Below are positions 1 to 10,449 of a DNA stretch of 64,000 bases, piece by piece. The notes beneath the pieces are model-generated. The model was given only the letters and a program-made list of their open reading frames with translations. It did no database searches and had not been told where the DNA came from. A program made the translations under genes and the position numbers. Source of the stretch: Pristionchus mayeri (Eukaryota; Nematoda; Chromadorea; Rhabditida; Neodiplogasteridae); NCBI GenBank assembly GCA_036245805.1, contig BTRK01000001.1, positions 27,969,087-28,033,086 of the forward strand, read 5' to 3'. Positions within the stretch are counted from its first letter, which is position 1; each line of letters opens with the position of its first letter.

Positions 1-327
1 GTCGTACAAATTGACGTCTTCCGTGCCACGTATCGCTTCAGTAGAAGCACGTTTGAAACGGAAATAGGACATTTCAGCTATTCATAGGCCCCATTTTCGA
101 TTTCTGGACACTGAATTCTTCAATCTCGCCCTATATTAAAAACATCTTTCATATCCCCCCCCCCAAAGCGGTCACACAAAGGGTGGAAAAAACTCTTTCT
201 GCTAAGTAAACAAAGCTGTATACATTTCAATGATTCATATCCATCCAAAAAAGAGAAGTATTACAGTCATTGTATTGAGAGAACGTTCTTTACAGGGATA
301 GAGGGTGAGTCTTTTCGAAACACTCAC

Positions 328-963
328 GACTTCCGGTTCGGGAATCCTGGGGATCACTCGGGCGATCGCCGCTCGATCGATAATGTCCGAGTCGCGCGCG
401 AGTAATCGTCGATCGTCAGCCTGCCAGTCGATAAATCGATAATTCATTCTTCAAATTTCTTTCAAATCGCCTTTTTAACCTCGAAAAACCCTTCTACCGT
501 TCCGAACCATTTTACCCGAATGACCATTAAATGTGAGACAAGATCAGGACTCTCTGACAAATCAATACCACATTTAGCTTCGCAGAGTTTCCGAGTATCT
601 GTGTTGCTATGAATCATGTCCAACGCCTAGTAACGACGTCCATCGAAACAACTTCACCCGAAAAGGTGCGACAACATGGTCGATAATCTCTAGGTTCTAT
701 CGAATTAGAGGAGGGCAACGGATCATTGAGACACAATTTTAAAACGTAACGAGGTCAACATTCATGCATTTTACATTAGGTCATTATACCAATAGGTATG
801 CAGGGTTTTCCCAGGAAGAACTAAAAAAATCAATATATTATCGATCGATGAGCTCACTTGTGCATCATCAGGGAGGTCGCTCGTGGGGCTGGCGGAGAAG
901 AACCCGTTGTGGAAGCAGATGAGTGCCGCAGCCAGCAGCAGCACTATCAGGACTCGTCGAAAC
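328..963 (-). CDS. Partial gene, putative type II membrane protein (two exons visible)
   Basis: Two exons can be read on the minus strand. The first (858-963) encodes FRRVLIVLLLAAALICF followed by a short luminal-looking stretch, that is, basic residues then about 14 hydrophobic residues, as in a signal anchor. The second (328-420) encodes ADDRRLLARDSDIIDR and ends IPRIPEPEV. Acceptors are TTTGCAG and ACTGGCAG; both donors are GTGAGC/GTGAGT, and the join between them is phase 0. The layout (short cytosolic tail, one anchor, acidic/basic stem) resembles Golgi type II enzymes, but no catalytic domain is visible, so no function is assigned. The start exon, which must end in phase 2, was not found in the 1-2.7 kb stretch. 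A possible further exon lies at 1-80, running off the left edge. Confidence is limited because only 66 residues are supported. Confidence 0.4.
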
Positions 964-2860
964 CTGCAAATTCCGTTAATTATACCTCAAAACAAATCGA
1001 TAAACACGTCCTATGGATAAATAACTAAAGCCAGAACGTGCTTTGATCTCCTGAAACACCCATGAAAGTCGCTTGTAAACACCACTGTCCAAAGCCAGAT
1101 AATCTCTGGCGATTCAAAGATCTGTCCTAGCACGAATGGGCTGGTTCCCAGGGGTTTACTCGCCAAAACGCGAGGAAAATACTTGCCAAATATCTCTAGT
1201 TAGATGCCAGAATGGAAAAAAAAACAATGGAAAAAGGAGAGGAAAGATCAAAGATCAAACCTGTGAATGGCGAGGGACTGCGTCCAGCGGCGCAACCGCA
1301 GCATCTCGCAGAAGCTGCAGCCAGTCCGACCCGTCGTCGTCGTCGCTGCAGACGACGTGGAGGACGTCGACGGAAGCAGCAGAGACAGCCCGCCGCCTGC
1401 AACCATGCAACTGAGGGGCGAGGAGGGAGCAAACAAGGGCGGAGCGAGCGAGAGAAGCCCGAGAAGGGGATGCAATCGGGCAGAGTAGAAGGAGTGCGCC
1501 TCTCCCAGACCACTCGGACGCCCCGCGTACACAAATCCGATTGAAACAGGGCCAAAACAAATTACATTAGCAAAGTGAATCAAATGAAGATCGCAAATTG
1601 AGTAGAGCTGCGCAATTTGGAATTACAAAGCATACCGCGATAAACGCAGTGAATATTCCAGAATTCTTCCACAATTTCGGGTTTAATAATAGTTTTTCTT
1701 ATTTAAATAATTAATTAAGTCTAAATTTGGGTACAATTATATCCCGCGATCGTTCGGGGAGCTGCGGGAAACAGGAAATGACCGGGAGAATGGGGAGGGA
1801 GCGCTGTTTTGTGGTGTGTGTATGCGCTTGCTTGCTAGAGTGGGGGGGGGGGGGGGTGGAAACGCTGACAGAGAAGGAGGGAGATGCATGCATCGCATTG
1901 CCTCTAGCGATTCACCACTGGAGATGAATGGGTTGACGGAGGAGGGTGAGAAGGAGGGTTAGAGAGGGGAAGCCCTCTGGGGACGAGCTCACCTTTCATC
2001 CTCGATTCCTGGTCTCCTCTTGTAAATGGCGATAATTCCGCGGCTTCCGACTCCTGCCAATTATGAAAATGAGGCTGTTGCCCGAGAGGGGAAAGGGGAG
2101 AATGGGGCATGTCTTAGAATATGAGAAGAAAAGCGAGAATGAGAAGAGTTGGGATTCTCTCGAAGGCACTACAGGATATGCGCATCGTATAGGTTCCTCC
2201 TTCTCTAGCCTCTTCTCGTCCCTCATTGCGTATGTATTGGCAGGGAGGAATGAAAGCGAAATCTGGAAACGAGAAGACAGGGCCCATTTAGAGGGCTATT
2301 CAGAGCCCTATCAGCTGAGTTTCTCTGCTTTTCTAGTGCTTCATTGTAGGTTAGAGAGAGTGATGGAGCATGTGGTTTCGAGAGGGTCTCTTCTAGCAAG
2401 AAACCTTCCATGAAAATGGTATCGAGCTTACATTTAGGTCACATGTACGCGCTTTGCTCGCCGGTATACACAGCAAGAAATAGATGGTATTTGACTATAT
2501 TTTCAGGCGTCTCCTTTTTTTCTATGCGAAAACGAGTTTGCACAATGGATTCAGCGGCGTGAAATGCGTGTTTTCGGATAGGATAGTCTATGCGCGCGCG
2601 GAAAGTGGGAAAACTACGGGGTTGAAGGAGGCGGTAAAAACAGGCGATTGACGGCAGCGGAACCCGAGAGGAACACAGGGCTAATTTCCGGTTTCTGACG
2701 CGTAGTGAAGAGCAACGAATTGTCCGCACAAGGGAAGGAGCGGGAATAGGCGCGCTTCCTCCCATGATGATGAATAAATGTGTTTATCCGACGTGGAATG
2801 GAATGCGGGCTACAGTTATTGCTTATTCACAACCTACAGTATACAATAGCTACCGTAATC
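964..2860. other. No gene recognised; purine-rich tract and homopolymers
   Basis: This stretch may hold the 5' part of the partial minus-strand gene on its left, but no start exon could be supported. Positions 1210-1480 are GC-rich with CGTCGT/GCAGCA-like repeats that keep several frames open. A run of about 13 G lies near 1841-1856. No convincing exon pair with splice sites was found. Confidence 0.4.
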
Positions 2861-3489
2861 TCAACGGAACAGATCCTCGTAGGACTCGCACTCCTCGCCG
2901 TTCACGTAGGCACGCCCGTGATCTCCTGCCGATCGATAGTCCGCCAGAGGTACGGTAGCCGTCGCCTTCAACTACGGTAACCCACGAGTATTTCATCACA
3001 ATCTCACCAGCAGCTTATCGTCATAAGCCCTTAGGATGTAGACCCAAACTCGCGCGACGGATCGATCCGCCATCTCCACCTACAGTAACCAGATTACGGT
3101 ATCACCTTGACCTACTCGCCTCTTTCTCCTCGCGAGTGTAGAGATCCGGGTAGCCCTCGAGTTGGTCCAAATCCCTCATCGTGACGTCATCTACGCTGTA
3201 GATCTAAGAGAAGAAGCGATGGGTCGATAATCCACCAGTTACAGTATACCTCTCCATGGATACGGTGGCCCTCTCCTGGTTTGTTCAGCAGGAAGGGAAT
3301 GTTATACTTGGATGCAATGACAAGAGGATAAGCTTCGCGGAGAACTCCGGAAGCAATGAATTGAGCAATGCCCTACAGTAATCTATCGATTCTCAGAACT
3401 CGGGTTACGGTAACCTTTGCGTTCGATAGAAATCGATGATTGGGTTCTCCCCTCTTCAGCGTTCCATACACAAACACTAGACGATTCAT
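2861..3489 (-). CDS. Gamma-glutamylaminecyclotransferase (GGACT/AIG2-like), five exons
   Basis: Exons 3415-3489, 3250-3372, 3120-3203, 3008-3079 and 2861-2971 join to a 154-residue protein, almost exactly the length of human GGACT (153). It opens with the family signature VFVYGTLKRGEPNHRFL, which forms the substrate loop. It continues with EAYPLVIASKYNIPFLLNKPG and the segment LDQLEGYPDLYTR, which carries the glutamate at the position of the catalytic acid. The family degrades gamma-glutamyl amines, such as cross-linked gamma-glutamyl-epsilon-lysine, to 5-oxoproline and a free amine, in the cytosol. Introns are tiny (36-46 nt); intron 3 has a GC donor (GAG|GCGAGT), since continuing past it reaches a stop. 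The gene lies 428 bp downstream of SERP1 on the same strand, and an acceptor-like GTTTACAG sits 8 bases before the ATG, so an operon with trans-splicing is possible. Confidence 0.93.
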
Positions 3490-3917
3490 CGTGGTCACTG
3501 TAAACTTTCCTTTTCTTCCCTATCAAAGTGCATCTGTGACGTCATCACTTTCACCTGATTAACCCCACAACCCCGATCAAGTACATTCACTTCGTGCGCA
3601 CAACACTTGATCGATAATAAACTCTCTTTATCATACGAATTTGAATTTATACAATAACTCGGTGGTTGCTACTAGGCGTTTTTCTCTTAAATTCGAATAT
3701 AAATCGCTGTTCTCTGTCTTATTAGACACACCGTGGTGAGGGGAACACAAATAACTTAAATGTCTCGGTGGAATCTGATCCGGGAAGTAACGGAAGCGAA
3801 GGCATCATGTGCGAAGCTACGATTGAAATGTACTAGGAGAGGGGCAAATGTGGTGGGTGGAAGCAAGGAAATATCACATAAAAACAACCAGTGAGTGGAG
3901 TCGCGCGGGGGAATCAT
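3490..3917. other. SERP1-GGACT intergenic spacer
   Basis: A 428-bp spacer between two same-strand genes, within the size range of nematode operon spacers. On the minus strand an acceptor-like TTTACAG precedes the GGACT start codon. No other gene was seen. Confidence 0.4.
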
Positions 3918-4444
3918 CTACCAGCCCATCTTGACGTATCGGATGATCTCGAAGACGGCTGAAAGAAGGATTTAATCAACTTGATGGACCAGAACGTTCT
4001 CTATCCCCAGGGAAGCCCGACAACTTTCATGAGCAGTGAACAGTTAGGTTAAATACAATTTTTTAAAATATTTAAAGACATACCGGATCCGCAGACGACG
4101 AAAACGAAGAGCCCGATGAGCCAGGGAGCGGCGGGGTACTCGGCGCTCTTGGGCTTCTGAAAATAATCAATAATTAGTCCGTCATTTGATGGCCTGTGCC
4201 AAAGAAACCACTTGTAAAGGATGCTGTATTAGAAATTGAAACGCATTGGTCAAGTAGCTACTTGAGGGGACGCTGGTATAGTATCTACTCAAGTTTGGGC
4301 TAATGCTCGGTAACTGGTTAGGACTGTTAGACTAAAATAGGGATATTGAAAGCGACTCACGAGGGACTTCTCGACGTTTCCGCGCTTGTTGATGTTCTTG
4401 TTGAAGGCGTTGTTGGCGACGCTCATACGCTGCTTGGCGACCAT
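3918..4444 (-). CDS. Stress-associated ER protein SERP1/RAMP4
   Basis: Three exons (4361-4444, 4084-4156, 3918-3958) encode 65 residues, the usual RAMP4 length of about 63-66. The protein reads MVAKQRMSVANNAF, a basic linker with NKNINKRGN, then one C-terminal membrane span WLIGLFVFVVCGSAVFEIIR and the typical end IRYVKMGW. This is the full, uninterrupted architecture of the family: a tail-anchored ER protein that joins the Sec61 translocon and helps stabilise newly made membrane proteins under ER stress. A perfect acceptor (TTTTCAG) ends 4 bases before the ATG, consistent with leader trans-splicing. It is transcribed divergently from RWDD4 (527 bp between start codons) and lies upstream of GGACT on the same strand. 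Confidence 0.96.
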
Positions 4445-4971
4445 GATTCTGAAAAGACGCACTAAGTCAAAATAAATAGAGCAAGAAAGTGACAATAACG
4501 TGAGCAAAGAGCGATATAACGCAGCGAAACATATGGAAACGAATGATAGGCATTTAGAGCACTGGATGAAGCCTTGATAAGAAAACTGCGTAAGCGAGCT
4601 AACGACACGAACTGGCCTCTCACTTTTTTGGAGAGAAAGCGTCCTCTCCACACTGTGGCGACTACGGTATGCATTTTCTAGCGAACTGCATGGTCTCACG
4701 CGGAATTTGAGGCGTCCAAATATTTTATATTATTTTAATTGAGTTGCCAAACCGGTAGAGAATTATCATATTATTCAATATTGATAAACAAAATGTTTTT
4801 AAATTGTCAAATACACACATGAAACAGCTTTGAAAAGTGGAAATGGATTGGCCATTACGGTATTCAGTTTGCGATCGGATCTTGGTTTTGAATCGCGCGC
4901 ACTTTGCCGGGAGACGGTGCTTAGTCTGCTTTTAATCGACTAATTCTCTAGTTTCCGCTGGTCGATAGACG
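4445..4971. promoter_or_regulatory. Shared divergent promoter region, SERP1 (-) and RWDD4 (+)
   Basis: The 527 bp between the two divergent start codons contains no supported exon. It is the only upstream space available to both genes. Its distal half is AT-rich. No TATA box was recognised. The call rests on gene orientation alone. Confidence 0.45.
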
Positions 4972-7900
4972 ATGACTGCCAAGGAGGAACAGGAACAGGA
5001 GTGGGAGGTGCTCCTCTCCATCTACGAGGGCGACGACGCATTTAAGAAGGTATTTTACTGGCTTTCTTCCTTATTCTAGTTTCTATTTAATTTTAAAAGA
5101 ATTTGTATATTTTCCTCTTCGGTATAGTTGCCCTCCATTCATTATGGCCCAATTTGGGACGCTTAGAATAGGAGTAGGAGGTCTAGAGTTATTCTAGACG
5201 CTGTTGAGGCTCGACTAGGTCATTAAAATATTAATTTTAATCAGTAATCGTAGGTCAGCGACGGCCGCCTGCACTACCGCGTGGACGGGGAGAAGCCGTT
5301 CATACTGGAGATCGACTGGCCCGAGGACTACCCGAACGTGCCGCCCGTCATCAGCCTCGACGTCTTCTTCAACAGCTACATATCAACAGTTACGTCTGTT
5401 CTTTTCTCCCTCCTTCTTGCCTCTCCTATTATGGTTATTAGGCGATACTGTGGAAGTCCAGATAGGATTTCTGATATTTGCTACTATGCTACTATGTTGA
5501 TATTATCTTGCCTAATTAGAATTATAGTGATGACTCGAACAAAATAGAGCTTCACTGATAAGGCGGGTAATTACAATTTTTGATGTAACGTTGAGTTTAT
5601 CAGTCGTATGTAGTAATTAGACCATCATGTTTGGGCTTTCGAAGTTACTCGACTTTATTTTCAGGCTGATCGGATAGTCGTCAGAGATACGTTGATGCGA
5701 GTAGCTGAGGAGAATCAGGTGAATTTAATATTATGATTTGAATTGCTCAAACGAGGACGTTACCGCTAAGCGTATCGATGTTCACGGTTGACGGAGAGTG
5801 TAGCGACATCGTCTTAGTTTGGCCAATCGTAGTGAGAAGATAGTGATAGTCAAGAGTAGAGTTAGAGTGATCTAGAGTACATCTATGTACTCGGTATTGA
5901 AGCTCAGATTAGTTGAGTAGAAGGGTTACATCCGAAATAGGAATGAGCCGTTCTCCTGTCCAACAATATTTTTTAAAGATCAATAACAAATTGGTAAACG
6001 TGCCTATCTGAATTTCACCTTCTAAAATTTTGTCGATTGCTTTCTCTCCTCCACTAGGCAACATGTTTATCATCTTACCACGGGTCTTCTGTAAGAATGA
6101 AGGAAAATCAGCCCATTTTGCCACCAGAAAAAAGTTATATTCACGGATTTCGATGAAACTTGGTTTATTGATACTATTGAGGGTCCGATGAAGTCCTATC
6201 CACTTGGTTTGGTCAAATTTGCTCATTATCGATTTTTTTGATCTACCCACCTGAAGTACTGTAAGTCGGTCAATTTTGATCGTACAGCAAACTTTTTTTT
6301 GGCATTTTGCTCGTCTCGACGAGTCCTACAAATACCTCTTCAGTACTCCTTGTCAAAAACGTCAGCATCGTGGACTTTTCCTCAAAAAAACGATTTTTCG
6401 ATCGTATATATCGATTTTTCTCGTCAGCCATATGAAATACCCCTCGATATTATTTCACCTACGGATTCTACGGATAAAATTTGGCCGGGTTTATGTTGAT
6501 CAGTTTCCATATTTCGTTCCCCCGGATATCGATTTACTAAGTAGAGTCCGGAACATAGTCGCATTTTTGCAAAATTCGCATTTTTGTTCATATTTCAGTT
6601 CAAAACGGTGCTCTTGCAAAAGTAAAGAGTGAATTCGAAAGCGCTCGATGATTCCGACAAAACATTTTCTGAGGGCATAAGCGATAAGTTTGCTTGTTTT
6701 CGAGTTATTTGCGGAAACAAAGAAAATGCAAAAATGCAAAGCTGTTCGTGTGCATGCATTGACTTAAGTTTTTCGCAAATAACTCGAAAACAAGCAAACT
6801 TATCGCTTATGCCCTCAGAAAATGTTTTATCGGAGTCATCGAGCGCTTTCGGATTCACTCTTTACTTTTGCAAGAGCACCGTTTTGAACTGAAATATGAA
6901 CAAAAATGCGAATTTTGCAAAAATGCGACTATGTTCCGGACTCTACTTAGTAAATCGATATCCGGGGGAACGAAATATGGAAACTGATCAACATAAACCC
7001 GGCCAAATTTTATCCGTAGAATCCGTAGGTGAAATAATATCGAGGGGTATTTCATATGGCTGACGAGAAAAATCGATATATACGATCGAAAAATCGTTTT
7101 TTTGAGGAAAAGTCCACGATGCTGACGTTTTTGATAAGGAGTACTGAAGAGGTACTTGTAGGACTCGTCGAGACGAGCAAAATGCCAAAAAAAAGTTTGC
7201 TGTACGATCAAAATTGACCGACTTACAGTACTTCAGGTGGGTAGATCAAAAAAATCGATAATGAGCAAATTTGACCAAACCAAGTGGATAGGACTTCATC
7301 GGACCCTCAATAGTATCAATAAACCAAGTTTCATCGAAATCCGTGAATATGACTTTTTTTCTGGTGGCAGACGTTCCTGCATTCTTACAGAAGACCTGTG
7401 TTACTGAGAACCACGGTTTTGAGTTGATAGAAAATACAGTCGAGAACCTTATTTATTATCTTACCTACTATATTTGTATATTTTAAATTTATTAATTAAT
7501 ATTAATAATTAATCTAATTAAGGGCATGGCAGTCTCGTTCACGCTGATCGAGTGGGCGAAGGAGCACGCCGACGAGCTCACCTCCCAGTTCACGGAGAAG
7601 AAAGTGGAGAAGAGAGAGGAGGAAGACGAGGAGAGACACGAGGAGAGGAGAGATGTATGTGAATTATCGATTTGAATTTGTATACTGTATCTATAGGCAA
7701 ATATTAGGTTGGTCCATAAGTTTCTGACTTTTTATTTTTCATAATTTCTCCTGGCCTATTTCCATTGCCTGCAATTCCTCTATAGTTTTAGTGACGTCAG
7801 TAGTGGTAGAGTACCGTAAAACATTTACATTGAATATATCAGTTATTGAGCGTGAGAAAATTATTTTCATATCGAAACTGCCGAAAATAGCTTTTTTTCG

Positions 7901-9389
7901 GTGTTTTGGTTGAGCACAACTTCTCAAATATTTGAGACCTCCTGAATCTGCCCATGTAGTAGGGCAATAGTTGCTTGTTCAGTTAAACGTGAACAACTCG
8001 TCCTTCATTGCGAGTGAGAAGAGAGAAACAACAATACGTGCAACAATAAACAACAATATTTCAATGTTTCAATTTCTACATCGCAGTTCCGAAATATCCT
8101 AACTACCTATTGATTTATGAATCTGTTCCTAAATATAACTGTGTACTAACATAAGAAGGTAGAAAATAATGAGCTACTATTGAGCACTCGAGGTCGATCT
8201 ATACGAGTACAGTGCCAGAAAATATAAAACAAGCATTTTCCAATAAGCGTAGTGTGTTGATTTGGCCAAAATTTTAAGCGAAGATTTACAGGACTAGAAC
8301 TTCCGAAGTTTCAAGTTATATGTCCTTGTAATGGGCTTCTCAACAATCCATCGCTTTTGTCTCAATCACTTCTGCCCTTGGAGTTACGATCAATTTTATA
8401 GTATTGAAAATCAAGCACGAATTAGAGTTTGACTGTGAATAGTGTCATCCTTACTGATCGAATTGACCCGATATTGCATCGCGTAAAAAGTATTCCCAAG
8501 CTTTCATCAACTATGCATAACCTAGCTGATTGATTAGCTGAATGCGTTGGACGGGGAAGGTCAAAATGTCCGAACATGAAAATAGTCAGAAACTTATAGA
8601 CCAACCTGATATATTCAGCCAGAAGGTTACAGCAGATGCACAGCTTTTTTTTGCAAATTTTGTAATTCAAAAAATAGCTGAAGAAGGAATGTTTACCGAT
8701 GAATATGCAGTGCTTTGTAACTTTAGAGTTTCGTCCAAAATCTGTAAGAGCAATTCGCCAGATATTGCACATCGGAAGAAAAGACATGGATCTACAGCTA
8801 CATGTCTTTTGAAAACATTTTAAGATTATTGGTCTATGATTGATAGATCCCCTAGACTCTTCCCTGATAGTAGTCCTCGTTCTGACCTTTCCCCTCGAGT
8901 TCATGTTTCAATCCTGAAATATCCGAGCCTGTTCATATCTCTCTCGCTCGTCATAAGTCGAGATTCGAGGGAGAGAGGAGGGGGGGGGGAGTAGAAACTA
9001 AGAAGTGCTGAAAGATGATATGAGAGAAGCGCAACGGAAACGAAAGAATTCTTTACTACGAAGAGCATGAGATCAATCGATTGCTATGGTCATGCAGATT
9101 ACGGTACTATATTAATATTGATGTTTTCAGACTGCCATGTCGAAAAACGCCAAGAGGAAAATGTGGGATCGAGTGGGGAACAAGGGAGAATTGGTACGGT
9201 ATCTTTATTATTATTGTTTATTGATTATATATTGATATTATTAAATTTTAGTGATAATTAGGTGTTCGTGTACGTGTCGAATGAATTCTGGATATCATGA
9301 TCACTTCCAAAAATCAATAATCTCTTCAGGAACGAGGTCATGACTGGATGGACATCCTCAAGCACCTTGCGCAGACTAGGGACACCTGA
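4972..9389 (+). CDS. RWD-domain protein, RWDD4-like
   Basis: Six exons (4972-5049, 5254-5388, 5665-5718, 7523-7654, 9131-9193, 9330-9389) join in phase 0 to 173 residues. Residues 1-115 form an RWD domain: EWEVLLSIYEGDDAF, then the YPNVPP core motif, LDVFFN and the helix FTLIEWAKEHADEL. A charged, E/R/K-rich linker follows. The last 40 residues (AKRKMWDRVGNKGEL, then GHDWMDILKHLAQT) match the conserved RWDD4 tail, WxWVDVVKHL in vertebrates. RWD domains are protein-interaction modules related to UBC folds; no enzymatic role is implied. Intron 3 (5719-7522) carries a large palindrome and intron 4 (7655-9130) a mariner-type element, so most of the 4.4-kb gene is transposon-derived intron although the mRNA is about 0.5 kb. 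Confidence 0.9.
6079..7400. repeat. 1.3-kb near-perfect palindrome (foldback element) in RWDD4 intron 3
   Basis: The two arms, about 6079-6713 and 6774-7400, are inverted copies around a centre near 6743, with only about 60 bp of loop. Identity is very high: the same 118-codon frame appears at 6276-6632 (+) and 6855-7211 (-) with a single residue change. The left arm has one extra stretch of a few bases near 6105. Terminal bases read CACGGGTCTTCTGTAAG on the left and its near-complement on the right; no clear target-site duplication was found. No transposase motif is present, so this is a non-autonomous foldback or a recent inverted duplication. Confidence 0.9.
7704..8609 (+). mobile_element. 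Mariner-type non-autonomous element, copy 1 (RWDD4 intron 4)
   Basis: The ends are inverted repeats: TTAGGTTGGTCCATAAG at the left and its near-complement at the right, flanked by TA dinucleotides as in mariner insertions. The 906-bp interior has no recognisable transposase. A related copy in the opposite orientation is at 28479-29346 (868 bp); the outer 60 bases at each end align closely. Confidence 0.82.
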
Positions 9390-10449
9390 AGATTACGGTA
9401 ACCTGTCTAGCCTACGGTAGTTCAGCTTTCGCGTGTTGTACGGGTCACTGTAGTTGTTGATCGATAAATTTGTTATCAGTTCTCTCCTCATTCTCTTCAA
9501 CGCACATTCCAATTTTCAAGTGGCAGTAATTTCTTGGTGCATCCTAGCAGACTCTCGGGAGATAAATCTCCCGGTGTGTGTTTCATGAGATTAACGGGTG
9601 CTGGAGTGACAGCGATTTGATGAATGGAGGAAGGGAAGAGTGGGCAGTGGACGGTGTAATGTGCAATGACCACGAGATCGAGGGTCCACATGCACAAGTC
9701 CGGCTACACTTTGGAAGAGCAAGCGTCTGGGAGAGAGAGCATTCGGAATTGAGAGAGTCGATGCTCCGATTCTGCACTCTTGGCCGTCAGACATCTGACT
9801 GGTTCACGATCGCCAGGTTGATGGGCAAGACAGTGTACAGGTTAGAGAGTCCGTGCACTTAGGACATGTGACTGGTACGCCTGCAGGAGTCTGGGATCTC
9901 TGGTTGCAAGATTACTGTAGTCTGAGAGATTAGGGTATCAGCAGTTTCGAAGCACACTTGCAATTTCGATCTCTATTGACTCGTACGAAGTGCAGTCTTC
10001 GGCGAAATAATCTCTCTTTCGAGTCGTCTGCGAAATTCGATCCGTCCACAGAAGACGCACATACTCTGAAGAGGTTGCAAGCACATAACAGAAGCATTAG
10101 TCATCAATCGATAATTACCATATCACTGTATACGGTAGCCAAACAGTTCTTGTCAATCTAGAATATCTACGATGATTGGAGAGTCAGAGTTAGTGTATCT
10201 GGTCTTGAATTTCCAGAGGACCTCACGGCTTCATTTACTAGTATTCATTAATCTTCGATCTCGCTCAGCCAATTCGCAACACACCCACACTAATTTCACA
10301 CAAGTGCCCGTGCTCTCGCCACCTTTTTCCTCCCCTCCTCCCCCCTCTTCTCATCCCTCATCTTTCTCCCTCTCTCGCTCGCCCCTCACCGCACATTTGT
10401 CTTGGTCTCGCACTTAGACTTGCAGCTTCACTCTCTGATTTATTCCAGG
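9390..10449. other. Intergenic region upstream of the TSP1-repeat gene
   Basis: No gene supported. It contains several TACGGTA/TACCGTA words and a pyrimidine-rich tract (10315-10400). At its end lies an acceptor-like TTATTCCAG that finishes one base before the next start codon, a likely trans-splice site. Confidence 0.5.

Noticed and set aside
1196..1583. Several overlapping Arg/Ser/Ala-rich frames
   Set aside because: They arise from CGT/GCA-like repeats. All frames are open at once, a sign of composition rather than coding.
6276..7211. Mirrored 118-codon frames on both strands
   Set aside because: They are the same palindrome arm read twice. Composition is AT-rich and Phe/Ser/Lys-heavy with no domain. 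Chance openness.
8422..8904. 160-codon minus-strand frame
   Set aside because: It spans the end of the mariner-type element into intron DNA and matches no transposase motif.
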